Positions 9,650 through 17,734 of a DNA stretch of 64,000 bases are shown in pieces. A model generated the notes under the pieces. It saw nothing but the letters and a program-made list of their open reading frames with translations. It had not been told where the DNA came from and searched no databases. A program made the translations under genes and the position numbers. Source of the DNA: Janthinobacterium lividum. GTDB taxonomy: Bacteria; Pseudomonadota; Gammaproteobacteria; Burkholderiales; Burkholderiaceae_D. The number at the start of each line of letters is the position of its first letter. Position 1 is the first letter of the stretch. The stretch spans positions 124,001 through 188,000 of the forward strand of contig NZ_JAAOLY010000005.1 of the NCBI RefSeq assembly GCF_011601275.1, in the 5' to 3' direction.

Positions 9650-10729
9650 ATGACCATCGAATTCATCTGGCAATTGCCCATCGGCGGCGACGGCCGTTAC
9701 GCGGCGCCCGGCATCACGCGCCGGGGCGAGCGGGCCGCCGGCGCGCCCAGTCCCCTGCAGGCGGGCGTGAGCGACCCGCGTGGCGCCCGCCCCCCCTTCA
9801 ATTATTTCGACTACCTGCACCAGATCGCCCGCGCGGCCGACCTTTCGGGCTTCGACGGCATCCAGATACGCCACGATACGCAGGGCGATGAAAGCTGGAT
9901 CGTCGCCGGCTATCTGGCGCGCAGCACGCGGCATCTGAAACTGATCGTCGAATTCGACGCGGCCTGGGGTTCGGCCGTGTACGCGGCGAAGAACGCCGTC
10001 AGCTTCCAGCGCTTCACGGGCGGACGTTTCGCCTGGCAGATCGGCCACGGCGGCGATGCCGCGGCGCGCCGGCGTCAGGGCGATGCTGTACCGGACGCTG
10101 ACATCTTGCCCCGCATCGATGAATTCATCACGGTGGCGCGCGGCGTGCAGAGTACTTCGCCGTTCAGCTTCAAGGGCAAGTTCTTCGAGGTGCAGGACGG
10201 CGGCTTCAAGGGGCCGCTGGCGAACCATCCCGTCAACAGCATCTATTTGACCGGCGATACCGCCGAAGCATTGGCCCTGTCGGCGCGCCAGGCCGACGTG
10301 CACGTGTTTGACGCGGCGCCGCTGGCGGATTTGCAAGCGCACCTCGCCAGCCTGGCGGAGCAGGCGCGCGATCTGGGGCGCGCGGTGGCGGCGGGCTTGC
10401 GCATCGATGTGCTGGCGCGCGAAACGTTCGAGGAAGCCTTGCGCGACGCGCGCCGCTACCGCGGTGGCGCGGGGCTGGCCGACGATGCGCCATTCGATGC
10501 CGGTGCCGCAGCCTTCTGGCCCGGCTTTGCGCAAGCGCAGACGGGTGCCCACGGCGCGCTGGTCGGCAGCTATGCACAGGTCAGCGCCGCGCTGGAGGCG
10601 TATGCGCAGGCGGGTATCTCCAGCTTCGTGCTGGCGGCCATCCCCCATTTCGAGGAAGCCTACCGCATCGGCGAGCACGTGCTGCCTCGTGTGCGGGCGG
10701 CTTTGTACACGCAACGGCAAGCAGCCTGA
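9650..10729 (+). CDS. LLM-class flavin-dependent oxidoreductase (SsuD-like)
   Basis: A 359-residue member of the luciferase-like monooxygenase family near alkanesulfonate monooxygenase SsuD. It has the N-terminal IEFIWQLPIGGDGRY, the YLHQIARAADLSGFDGIQI block and a C-terminal HFEEAYRIGEHVLP block that corresponds to the SsuD family ending. It would need FMNH2 from a separate reductase. ATG 9650 follows CAGGAG at 9638-9643; the open frame from 9473 extends through the promoter and is rejected. It is the first gene of a two-gene unit with the SsuD-like gene at 10758, behind a sigma-54 promoter. The C-S substrate is unknown. Confidence 0.9.
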   Translation: MTIEFIWQLPIGGDGRYAAPGITRRGERAAGAPSPLQAGVSDPRGARPPFNYFDYLHQIARAADLSGFDGIQIRHDTQGDESWIVAGYLARSTRHLKLIVEFDAAWGSAVYAAKNAVSFQRFTGGRFAWQIGHGGDAAARRRQGDAVPDADILPRIDEFITVARGVQSTSPFSFKGKFFEVQDGGFKGPLANHPVNSIYLTGDTAEALALSARQADVHVFDAAPLADLQAHLASLAEQARDLGRAVAAGLRIDVLARETFEEALRDARRYRGGAGLADDAPFDAGAAAFWPGFAQAQTGAHGALVGSYAQVSAALEAYAQAGISSFVLAAIPHFEEAYRIGEHVLPRVRAALYTQRQAA

Positions 10730-10757
10730 ATCCCCTTATTTGAAGGAGTACCACTAC

Positions 10758-11912
10758 ATGGCAATCGATTTTTTCTGGCGCATCCCCACGCATGGCGAGC
10801 CGAGTTCGCACCGCGCCCGCACGCCGTTTCGCGGCGACTGGTTTCCCGGCAATGACAACCTGCGCCAGGCCGGCCTCGGTGGCGGCGGCGCCGATGGTTT
10901 TACGTATATCGACTATCTGGCGGAAATCGCCCGCGCCGCTGAACTGTCAGGTTTCCAGGGCGGCCTGATTCCGTCCTTCCCGATGACGGATGAACCGTGG
11001 GCCATTTCCGCACTGCTGGCGCGCGAGACGAGCACCTTCCGCTTCATGATCCCGTTCCAGCCCGGCTTCTTGAATCCCGTGGTGGCCGCGCGCATGACGG
11101 CCAGCCTGCAGCGGGCTACGGGCGGCCGCGCCCTGTACAACGTGATCACGGGCGGCGGCGGTCCGGCGCAGCTGTGGTGGGGCGATTCGGCCGGTCACGA
11201 CGACCGCTATACCCGCACGACGGAATTTCTCGACGTGGTGCGCGGCGTGTGGCGCGGCGGGCCATTTTCCTACCAGGGCAAGTTCTACCAGGTGGAAGAC
11301 GCGGGCCTGGCCACGCCGCTGTCGGAGCAGGATTTCCCCGAGATTTATTTTTCCGGCTCGTCCGATGCGGCCCTCGGCTCCGCTTCCAAGCACGCCGATT
11401 ACTACCTGACGTGGCTGGAACCGTTCGAGCAGCTGCGCGAAAAATTCGCCCGCGTGCATGAAAAGACGGCGCTGCTGGGCCGCAAGATCAAGTGCGCCGT
11501 GCGCGTCGACATCGTGGCCCGCGCCACGGAAGAAGAAGCGTGGGACGAAGTGCGCAAGGGCTTTGACGCCGTGGACCCCGCCACCTTGCGCCAGTTTCTC
11601 GGCGCCGATGGGGGCGATTCCGTGGGCGCGGCGCGCCAGCGGGGCAACCGCCCGACCACCCTGAACAGCTACAAGGACTTGATCACGGCGCCGAACATCT
11701 GGTCCGGCTTCAATTTGCTGCGCGGCGGGCAGACGCAGGGCATCGTCGGCAGCTACCAGCAGGTGGCCGAACGACTCGACGAGCTGGTGCAACTGGGCGC
11801 CGACGCCTTCATCCTGGCCAGCACGGCGCACCTGGAAGAAGCGTACCGGGTTGGCGAGGAAGTGCTGCCGCTCGTGCGCGGGCATACGGCGGCAATCTTG
11901 CGCGCCGCCTGA
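10758..11912 (+). CDS. SsuD-like alkanesulfonate monooxygenase family protein
   Basis: A 384-residue luciferase-like monooxygenase closely resembling SsuD. Matching blocks are FFWRIPTHGE at the N-terminus, IYFSGSSDAALGSASKHADYY in the middle and SPNLWAG-like APNIWSGFNLLRGG followed by HLEEAYRVGEE near the C-terminus. SsuD cleaves alkanesulfonates to aldehyde and sulfite with FMNH2 and O2. AAGGAG sits 10 bases before ATG 10758, and the gap from the previous gene is 28 bases, so both are one transcript. With a paralogue next door and a DszA-family enzyme at 6743, the locus has three flavin oxygenases but no visible SsuE/DszD reductase. Confidence 0.92.
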   Translation: MAIDFFWRIPTHGEPSSHRARTPFRGDWFPGNDNLRQAGLGGGGADGFTYIDYLAEIARAAELSGFQGGLIPSFPMTDEPWAISALLARETSTFRFMIPFQPGFLNPVVAARMTASLQRATGGRALYNVITGGGGPAQLWWGDSAGHDDRYTRTTEFLDVVRGVWRGGPFSYQGKFYQVEDAGLATPLSEQDFPEIYFSGSSDAALGSASKHADYYLTWLEPFEQLREKFARVHEKTALLGRKIKCAVRVDIVARATEEEAWDEVRKGFDAVDPATLRQFLGADGGDSVGAARQRGNRPTTLNSYKDLITAPNIWSGFNLLRGGQTQGIVGSYQQVAERLDELVQLGADAFILASTAHLEEAYRVGEEVLPLVRGHTAAILRAA

Positions 11913-11921
11913 GGCATTCCC

Positions 11922-12000
11922 CTGTTGCCGCGACAGCAGTCCCACCTCCTGCTGTCGCGCAGGCAGCACGCGGCGGCGCCGCTGCTGCCAAATCAACAGC
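11922..12000. promoter_or_regulatory. Three candidate activator sites upstream of the TonB receptor
   Basis: Three copies of the 6-6-6 pattern: CTGTTG-CCGCGA-CAGCAG (11922-11939), CTGTCG-CGCAGG-CAGCAC (11953-11970) and CTGCTG-CCAAAT-CAACAG (11983-12000). Starts are 31 and 30 bases apart, about three helical turns. The closest centre lies ~100 bases before the start predicted from the -24/-12 element at 12067. A further inverted repeat, TGCTGC-N6-GCAGCA (12050-12067), abuts that promoter. Confidence 0.6.
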
Positions 12001-12066
12001 ACTATCATGACGATAGTCTTCCTTTTAAATCAATCACTTAAGAACGTTTTGCTGCACTGCGGCAGC

Positions 12067-12082
12067 AGGCATGCGCCTTGCA
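12067..12082 (+). promoter_or_regulatory. Sigma-54 promoter of the TonB receptor
   Basis: AGGCATGCGCCTTGCA: -24 AGGCAT and a perfect -12 TTGCA with 12-base GG-to-GC spacing, 51 bases before ATG 12134. The first T of the -24 box is replaced by A. Confidence 0.65.
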
Positions 12083-12133
12083 ATACAGGTCATCACCATC
12101 TCGCATTTTGACTTTACTCAAGGATAATCACCC

Positions 12134-14506
12134 ATGCGCCGTTCGACCGCCCCCGCCGCCGTTTCTTCTTTCTCCTTTCATTTGACGCCAGTGCGCCGCG
12201 CGCTGCGCTCGGCCTTCGCCATCGGCGGGCTGATGGTCGCTTCGAGCATGGCCCATGCCGAAACGCCTGGCGTAGAGGCCATTGCCGCGGCCGACGCGAA
12301 CGGCGGTGGCGAGGGCGCCTCCCTGCAATCGGTGACGGTAACGGCGCAAAAGCGCGAGGAATCGGCGCAAAAGGTACCGAGTGCGATCACGGTCCTCGGC
12401 GGCAAGGAGCTGCTCGACACGGGCATCGGCCGCTCGGCCAGCGAAATTCTCAATTACGTGCCGAACGCTTCGGCCGGCACGCAGCAGCATGGCCGCCCCC
12501 GCTGGTGGATACGCGGCGTGGGAGCGGGCCAGCAGCAGGTGGATTTCCCGAACCCCGTCGGCTTTTACCTCGACGACGTCTACATCAGCAATTCCAGCGC
12601 CACGGGCTTTCCCCTGTTCGACCTGGACCGGGTGGAAGTGCTGCGCGGCCCGCAAGGTACCTTGTGGGGCAAGAATACGACGGGCGGCGCCATCAACGTC
12701 ATTTCGCGCAAGCCCTCGTTCAAGTCCAGCGGCTACGCCAAGCTTGACTACAGCAGCTACGACACCAAGCTGGCCGAAGGCGCCATTGGCGGCGCGCTGG
12801 TCGACGACGTGCTGGCGGGGCGCCTCTCCTTCCACACGGAGCAGCAGGACAAGGGCCGCTTCCACAACCAGTTTACGGGCGAGCGCGATGGAAAGCTCAA
12901 GGACAGCGCCATCCGCGGCCAGCTCAAGGCCCTGATCGGGCGCGACCTGACGGCCAACCTGAACCTGCATTACCGCGACTACACGACCAAGGGCGCCACG
13001 ACGACGGTGGCCAGCTATGGCGCCAATGGCGTGTACCGCAATGGCTACATCCCCAGCACCGATCCCGATGACGTCAGCACGAACGCGCCGGCCGACAGCG
13101 ACGTGAAGCAGGGCGGCGCACAGCTGAACCTGGAATACGCGCTGGGCGAGCTGACCCTGACGTCGATCACGGGCTATGAAAACTTCCGCAACGAGGCGAC
13201 GGGCGACAGCGACAACACGCCGCTGGAAGTGGGCCGCAGCCGTTCAAAAGCCAGCAGCCGGCAAGTGTCGCAGGAGCTGCGCCTGACGTCGCCGCAAAAC
13301 GGCGCCGTGAGCTGGGTGGCGGGCCTGTTCTACTTCAATGAAAAGATCGATTCCGATTCGGCCGGCGCGCGCCTGCCCAACGGCACGGTTCCGGCGCTGG
13401 CGGGCAGCACGCAGCCCGTCGGCTACAACCGCACCATCTACCAGCACAAGGCGCGCAGCGCGGCCATCTTCGGCAGCACGACCGTCAACTTCAGCGAACA
13501 GTTCCTGTCCACTTTCGGCTTGCGCTGGACGACGGAAACCAAGGACCTGGACTTGCAGCGCGTGCAGGCCGCATCGAATACGGTGACGTTTGGCGATGCG
13601 GCCAACTGGTGGAACACGGTCCGCGGCGGCAATTACGCGGCCGCATCGGTGGCCAACAACAACTTCACGTCGAATCCTTCGACCACGTGGAATGCGCTCA
13701 CGTATGACGTGACACCGGAATACCGCTTCAGCCGCACCCTGCGCGGCTATTTGAAATACGCGCACGGCATCAAGTCGGGCGGCTACAACACGAGCGCCAC
13801 GGACGTGCGGGCGCTCAATACGGTGAAACCGGAAACCCTGAACTCGTTCGAGGCCGGCATCAAGTCGGAATGGCTGGATGGACGCCTGAACTTCAACGCC
13901 AACGTTTTTCATTATGACTACAAGAACGTGCAGGTGAATATCACGGGCGTGTACAACGGCGACCCCACGCAAAGCGTCAATTACCTGCAGAACGTGCGCA
14001 AGGCCCACGTGAATGGCGCGGAATTCGAGATCGAGGCGCAGCCGACGGACAACCTGCACATCAATGCCAACGTGGGCTTGCTGCGTACGGAGTTCGACGA
14101 TTTCGCCATCCAGAACAATGGCGGCGATCGCTCCGGCAACGAATTCGTGCGCTCGCCCCATGTGACGGCCTTGCTGGCGGCCGATTACCGCTACCCGCTG
14201 GGCAATGGCGCGCAGCTGGTCTTCAGCGGCGACGTGCGCTATACATCGAAACAGTACTATTATGTCGACCCGCAAAACGCCGCGCGCGACTTGCTGAACC
14301 AGGGCGGCTTCGCGCTGGCCAATGCGCGCCTGTCGTACGTGCTCCCCGGTGGCAAGCAGCGCATCACGGCGTATGCGAACAACCTGGCCGACAAGGTCTA
14401 CCGCAACCATACGCTCACCAGCTTCGTGCCCGGTGCCGTCAACGGCGATACCGTCATCATCGGCCAGGGCCGCACGGTGGGCGCGTCGTACACGATCCAG
14501 TTTTGA
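12134..14506 (+). CDS. TonB-dependent outer-membrane receptor of the organosulfur locus
   Basis: A 790-residue outer-membrane receptor. It has a basic N-terminus and signal segment ending near MAHAETP, a TonB-box-like SVTVTAQKRE (about residues 67-76), a plug domain with VLRGPQGTLWGKNTTGG, and a long beta-barrel ending in an aromatic residue (TIQF). There is no N-terminal STN signalling domain. It stands between the SsuD-like genes and the desulfinase/ABC genes, under its own sigma-54 promoter. It therefore probably imports an organosulfur compound, for example a sulfonate or sulfate ester, when sulfate is scarce. A strong terminator follows at 14529. Substrate is inference from context. Confidence 0.92.
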   Translation: MRRSTAPAAVSSFSFHLTPVRRALRSAFAIGGLMVASSMAHAETPGVEAIAAADANGGGEGASLQSVTVTAQKREESAQKVPSAITVLGGKELLDTGIGRSASEILNYVPNASAGTQQHGRPRWWIRGVGAGQQQVDFPNPVGFYLDDVYISNSSATGFPLFDLDRVEVLRGPQGTLWGKNTTGGAINVISRKPSFKSSGYAKLDYSSYDTKLAEGAIGGALVDDVLAGRLSFHTEQQDKGRFHNQFTGERDGKLKDSAIRGQLKALIGRDLTANLNLHYRDYTTKGATTTVASYGANGVYRNGYIPSTDPDDVSTNAPADSDVKQGGAQLNLEYALGELTLTSITGYENFRNEATGDSDNTPLEVGRSRSKASSRQVSQELRLTSPQNGAVSWVAGLFYFNEKIDSDSAGARLPNGTVPALAGSTQPVGYNRTIYQHKARSAAIFGSTTVNFSEQFLSTFGLRWTTETKDLDLQRVQAASNTVTFGDAANWWNTVRGGNYAAASVANNNFTSNPSTTWNALTYDVTPEYRFSRTLRGYLKYAHGIKSGGYNTSATDVRALNTVKPETLNSFEAGIKSEWLDGRLNFNANVFHYDYKNVQVNITGVYNGDPTQSVNYLQNVRKAHVNGAEFEIEAQPTDNLHINANVGLLRTEFDDFAIQNNGGDRSGNEFVRSPHVTALLAADYRYPLGNGAQLVFSGDVRYTSKQYYYVDPQNAARDLLNQGGFALANARLSYVLPGGKQRITAYANNLADKVYRNHTLTSFVPGAVNGDTVIIGQGRTVGASYTIQF

Positions 14507-14528
14507 ACGTGACTGCCTGATGTAGAAA

Positions 14529-14556
14529 GGCCGGCAAATTTGCCGGCCATTTTTTT
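14529..14556 (+). terminator. Rho-independent terminator after the TonB receptor
   Basis: An uninterrupted inverted repeat with arms GGCCGGCAAA and TTTGCCGGCC (14529-14548), followed by ATTTTTTT. It begins 22 bases after the receptor stop. Confidence 0.9.
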
Positions 14557-14569
14557 GTTGATCAAGTAG

Positions 14570-14595
14570 GTCGGCTTAGCGAAGCGTAAGCCGAC
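14570..14595. repeat. REP-like palindrome
   Basis: GTCGGCTTA-gcgaagcg-TAAGCCGAC: perfect 9-bp arms around an 8-base loop, preceded by GTAG. It lies between two convergent genes. This style of palindrome is common as dispersed copies in Oxalobacteraceae genomes, as far as I recall; only one copy is seen here. Confidence 0.55.
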
Positions 14596-14610
14596 AACAC
14601 CACTACCGCA

Positions 14611-15663
14611 TCAAGCCGCTATCCGCAGCAGCGCCTCCAGCCGCCGCTGCGCTTCCTCCAGCGGCCGCCGGTCGATCCAGCTTTCGATATCCACGTCGCG
14701 ATCGAGAAAACCGTGCTGCAGCTGAAAATCCTTCTGCTGGCGGAACAGCGCCACCTTGTCGTCTGACAGGTCGGGCGCCAGGGTCAGATGGAAACCGTCC
14801 CGATAGGCTTCCGCGACGGCGTCGGCGCCGGCCCGCGTCTCGCCCTGCAGGATGGCCAGCACGTCGGCCTGGTGGCTGCGGGCCCAGTGGGCGGCGCGCA
14901 GGGTCTGCGTCAAGAAGCGCACGACCAGCTCGAAATGCTGTTCCAGCATCGTCTCATGCACGGTGATCGGGCGCGGCGTGCCGTTATTTACGCGAAAGCG
15001 CCGGTCAGGCAGGGCGTCGATATCGATCCCCACTTCCAGTCCCGCCGCGCGGGCCGCCTCGGCCGCCGCCGCGCCTTTGACGTAGACGGCATCGACTTCG
15101 CCGCGCAGCAGCGGCGCGATGCCTTGCCACAGGCCCGCACCGAGATTGACCGGTGCCTGGGCGTCGGCTCCCACTTCCACCAGATGTACATCGTCCAGGG
15201 TGAGGCCGGCCGAGGCCAGCACACCCTTGTAGCCGGCCAGGCTCATGCCGCGCGCGATGCTGCGCCCGCGCCGGTTTTCGCGCAAGTCCTCGGCGCGAAA
15301 CGCTGGCAGCGCCAGGCGCTTGCCCTGCAGCTGTGCCGGTGAGGTGATGCCCGAGCCGGGGCGCACGAGTATGGCCTGCCATTCATCGATCCACGTCAGG
15401 CCGATCAGGCGCGTGGGCGCCCCTTGCGCGCGCGCGGGCAGGGCCAGCAGGTTGCCGCCTTCGCGCACGAGCGTGGACAGGCCGTGGTCGTAATGGTGGC
15501 GTGCCAGTTCGCCGCCCACTTCCTGCAGGGTTTTCAGGGCGATGCCGTCGCGGGCGAATTCCTCATCCAGCCAGCCCAGTTTATAGGCCAGGCCCGTCGC
15601 CGTGGGCACGGGGCAGCGCGTAAACCATACGGTATCGACAGCGGGGGAGAGTGCGGTAGTCAT
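14611..15663 (-). CDS. DszB-like putative C-S desulfinase (paralogue 1)
   Basis: A 350-residue protein with the periplasmic-binding-protein fold of the NMT1/SsuA type but no signal peptide, so it should stay in the cytoplasm. It resembles DszB, the 2'-hydroxybiphenyl-2-sulfinate desulfinase. It keeps RCPVP with Cys17 at the DszB catalytic Cys position, His57, Arg67 and Gly70 (VREGGN), with the same 10-residue His-to-Arg spacing as DszB (Cys27, His60, Arg70, Gly73). Automatic pipelines would call it an ABC binding protein. Start ATG 15663 lies next to a sigma-54 promoter; the open frame to 16569 is antisense to the aldolase gene and spurious. It probably releases sulfite from a sulfinate; substrate unknown. 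Confidence 0.82.
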   Translation of the reverse strand: MTTALSPAVDTVWFTRCPVPTATGLAYKLGWLDEEFARDGIALKTLQEVGGELARHHYDHGLSTLVREGGNLLALPARAQGAPTRLIGLTWIDEWQAILVRPGSGITSPAQLQGKRLALPAFRAEDLRENRRGRSIARGMSLAGYKGVLASAGLTLDDVHLVEVGADAQAPVNLGAGLWQGIAPLLRGEVDAVYVKGAAAAEAARAAGLEVGIDIDALPDRRFRVNNGTPRPITVHETMLEQHFELVVRFLTQTLRAAHWARSHQADVLAILQGETRAGADAVAEAYRDGFHLTLAPDLSDDKVALFRQQKDFQLQHGFLDRDVDIESWIDRRPLEEAQRRLEALLRIAA

Positions 15664-15697
15664 GGGATTCCTTGGTGGTGGGTGGAGCCTGGAACCG

Positions 15698-15713
15698 TGC
15701 AGGAAACGTGCCC
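15698..15713 (-). promoter_or_regulatory. Sigma-54 promoter of DszB-like paralogue 1
   Basis: Minus-strand GGGCACGTTTCCTGCA: -24 GGGCAC and -12 CTGCA with 12-base GG-to-GC spacing, 35 bases before ATG 15663. It is divergent from the promoter at 15821 and could share the activator sites at 15754-15792. Confidence 0.6.
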
Positions 15714-15753
15714 GCGCCGCTTGCTGGCTTGCCGACAGCGCGTGTGCAGACTC

Positions 15754-15792
15754 CTGCTGCCACGCCAGCAGCCGCTGTTGCGCAGGCAGCAG
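15754..15792. promoter_or_regulatory. Two candidate activator sites between divergent sigma-54 promoters
   Basis: CTGCTG-CCACGC-CAGCAG (15754-15771) and CTGTTG-CGCAGG-CAGCAG (15775-15792), 21 bases apart. The spacer CGCAGG of the second is identical to that of the site at 11953. They lie between a minus-strand promoter at 15698 and a plus-strand promoter at 15821 and may serve both. Confidence 0.65.
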
Positions 15793-15820
15793 CACTTCCC
15801 CATTTCCCTGGCCTTGGCGC

Positions 15821-15836
15821 TGGCACGCCTCTTGCA
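15821..15836 (+). promoter_or_regulatory. Sigma-54 promoter of the aldolase/ABC/desulfinase operon
   Basis: TGGCACGCCTCTTGCA matches the full consensus TGGCACG-N4-TTGCA. It lies 53 bases before ATG 15889 and probably drives the eight co-directional genes up to 23689. Confidence 0.85.
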
Positions 15837-15888
15837 AAAGTAGAGGCATGACTGACCCGTATTCCAACCCAACCAAATGGAGCATGAC

Positions 15889-16638
15889 ATGACGGACGTG
15901 GCACAAGCGGAAGCACAACAAGTACAGGCTCAGGATCTGACGGCGGCCGAACTGGCATTCGTGGAGCAGGTGCGGCGCGACGCGCAGATCGCCTTCGACG
16001 GCTTGCGCGAGACGGGCAGCCTGACGGCCAACGGCACGGTGGGCTTTGTCGAGCGCACCCCTGGCGGCGACAAGGTGGTGATGGTCAACGATCCGGGGCC
16101 GTTCCGCCGCGGCCAGTCCTTGAAGGCGGCCGTGCTGGCGCTCGATGGCACGGTGATCGTGGGCGACGCGAACAACGGCGGTGCGCGCTATCTGAAACTG
16201 TTCCGCGAACGGCCGGAAGTCACGTCGATCTCGCACGTGCATTCGCCGTCCCTGGGCGCGTGGGCGCAGACGCACCGCACCCTGCCGATCCGCTACGTGC
16301 CCGTGCAGCGCTTTCAGCTGATCCGCGAAATTCCCATCTATATCGATCGCCGCCAGCCGGAAGTCGATTTCATCCTCGGCGAAATCGCCCGCAATACGCA
16401 TGCGACGGCCATCCTGGAAGCGAACGGCGGCGCCACCGTGTGGGGCAAGCAGGGCTTGCTGAAGCTGGCGGAATTCATCCTGCTGCTGGAAGAGGGCGCG
16501 CAGATACAGATCGCGGCCGAAGCCATCGGCGGTTCGCGCGACTTCGGCCCCGGCGTGCTGCTGCAGCAATGGAAGATGAGCAAGCTGATCGACACGGCGC
16601 GCGCCTTGTCGTTATTGCCCGCCACCGACCTGGTGTAA
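15889..16638 (+). CDS. Class II aldolase/adducin-family protein
   Basis: A 249-residue protein of the zinc-dependent class II aldolase/adducin fold. It shows the metal-binding SHVHSPSLGAWAQ block (His-x-His near residue 115) and the GGATVWGK segment. Members split or epimerise phosphorylated or short-chain hydroxy compounds. ATG 15889 is chosen because GGAG lies 6 bases upstream; ATG 15877 in the same frame is possible. It is the first gene behind the best sigma-54 promoter of the region and precedes an SsuABC-like transporter. It may process the carbon skeleton left after desulfonation, or an aldehyde released by the LLM enzymes; no substrate can be read from the sequence. Confidence 0.88.
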   Translation: MTDVAQAEAQQVQAQDLTAAELAFVEQVRRDAQIAFDGLRETGSLTANGTVGFVERTPGGDKVVMVNDPGPFRRGQSLKAAVLALDGTVIVGDANNGGARYLKLFRERPEVTSISHVHSPSLGAWAQTHRTLPIRYVPVQRFQLIREIPIYIDRRQPEVDFILGEIARNTHATAILEANGGATVWGKQGLLKLAEFILLLEEGAQIQIAAEAIGGSRDFGPGVLLQQWKMSKLIDTARALSLLPATDLV

Positions 16639-16660
16639 CCCTTTCAAGAACAGGCCCACT

Positions 16661-17734
16661 ATGTCATTGAAATTCTTACGTTTGAGCTGGCGCAAAATAC
16701 TTGTTACCGCCGTGGCGGCCAGCCTGCTGGCGCCTATGATTGCGGCGGCGGCCGAGCCGCTGCCGCCAGCCGTGCGTATCGCCGTCGTGGCCCGCACGGC
16801 GCCGTCCGGCAAGACCGTGTTTGCCGGCTCGGCCGCCCAGGTAGCATCCCAAGGCTGGCTGGCGGCCGAACTGGGCAAGCTGGGCGTGAAGCTGGAATGG
16901 GTGCCCGTCACGACCAATTCCGTGGCGACGCAAGTCAACGAGGCGTTTGCCAACCATTCGATCGATCTGGCCCAGTATGGCGACTTGCCGTCGATTATCG
17001 CCAATGCCTCGGGCTTGCAGACGCGGCTGATCTTGCCCGGCGGCAGCGCCAACAATACCTACCTGGTGGTGCCGAACGGCTCGACGGCCAGGTCGATCAA
17101 GGATTTGAAGGGCAAGAAGATCGCGCTGCACCGTGGCCGGCCGTGGGAATACCCGTTTGCGCGCCTGCTCGAAGCCAATGGCATGAGCTTGCGCGACGTG
17201 AAGATCCTTAACCTCAATCCGCAGGCAGGCGCGGCGGCCGTGGCGACGGGCGGAGCGGACGCCTTCTTTACCCTCAGCGACGCTTTCCTGCTGGAAGATA
17301 AAAAGGTGGGCAAGATCATCTGGGCTAGCAAGGCGCCGCCGCAGGACTGGAAGATGCGCGCGGAACTTTGGGCGGACAGCGGTTTCCTGCAACGCTATCC
17401 GCAGCTGGCCCAGCTGGTGGTGACGGCCTATGTGCGCGAGCACCACCGGGCCGCCGGCGCGGGCGGCGAAGACGAGTATGTGCGCACCGAGGCGGCCGCG
17501 GGCCAGGTGGAAAGCGTGGTGCGGCGCGAACTGGCGGGCGACCATACGCCGTGGCAGGCGCGCTGGTCGCCGTTGTTTACGGCCAGTCTGCGCCAGCATT
17601 ACCTGGGCGAGGCGGCGTACGCGAAGAGCGCGGGCCTGATAGCGCGACCCCTGCAAGTGGACAGCCTGTTCGCGCCCCAGTTCGTCAACCAGGCGCTGGC
17701 GCAGCTGAAATTGCAAACCTACTGGGCGCCATGA
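16661..17734 (+). CDS. SsuA-like ABC transporter substrate-binding protein 1
   Basis: A 357-residue periplasmic binding protein of the NMT1/SsuA group for sulfonates, nitrate or taurine-type ligands. A signal peptide is clear: basic MSLKFLRLSWRK, a hydrophobic stretch, then cleavage near MIAAAAEP. The body has the AQYGDLPS and LKGKKIALHRGRPWE blocks shared with the second binding protein at 22625. Its stop overlaps the permease start as ATGA (17731-17734). It is expected to capture an organosulfur ligand in the periplasm and hand it to the permeases at 17731 and 18564. Confidence 0.92.
   Translation: MSLKFLRLSWRKILVTAVAASLLAPMIAAAAEPLPPAVRIAVVARTAPSGKTVFAGSAAQVASQGWLAAELGKLGVKLEWVPVTTNSVATQVNEAFANHSIDLAQYGDLPSIIANASGLQTRLILPGGSANNTYLVVPNGSTARSIKDLKGKKIALHRGRPWEYPFARLLEANGMSLRDVKILNLNPQAGAAAVATGGADAFFTLSDAFLLEDKKVGKIIWASKAPPQDWKMRAELWADSGFLQRYPQLAQLVVTAYVREHHRAAGAGGEDEYVRTEAAAGQVESVVRRELAGDHTPWQARWSPLFTASLRQHYLGEAAYAKSAGLIARPLQVDSLFAPQFVNQALAQLKLQTYWAP

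Noticed and set aside
12007-12114. A 35-codon frame starting at ATG 12007
   Set aside because: It overlaps the sigma-54 promoter of the TonB receptor and has no ribosome-binding site.
14611-15663. Label as an ABC transporter substrate-binding protein
   Set aside because: Plausible by fold, but no signal peptide and a conserved Cys-His-Arg set point to a DszB-like enzyme.
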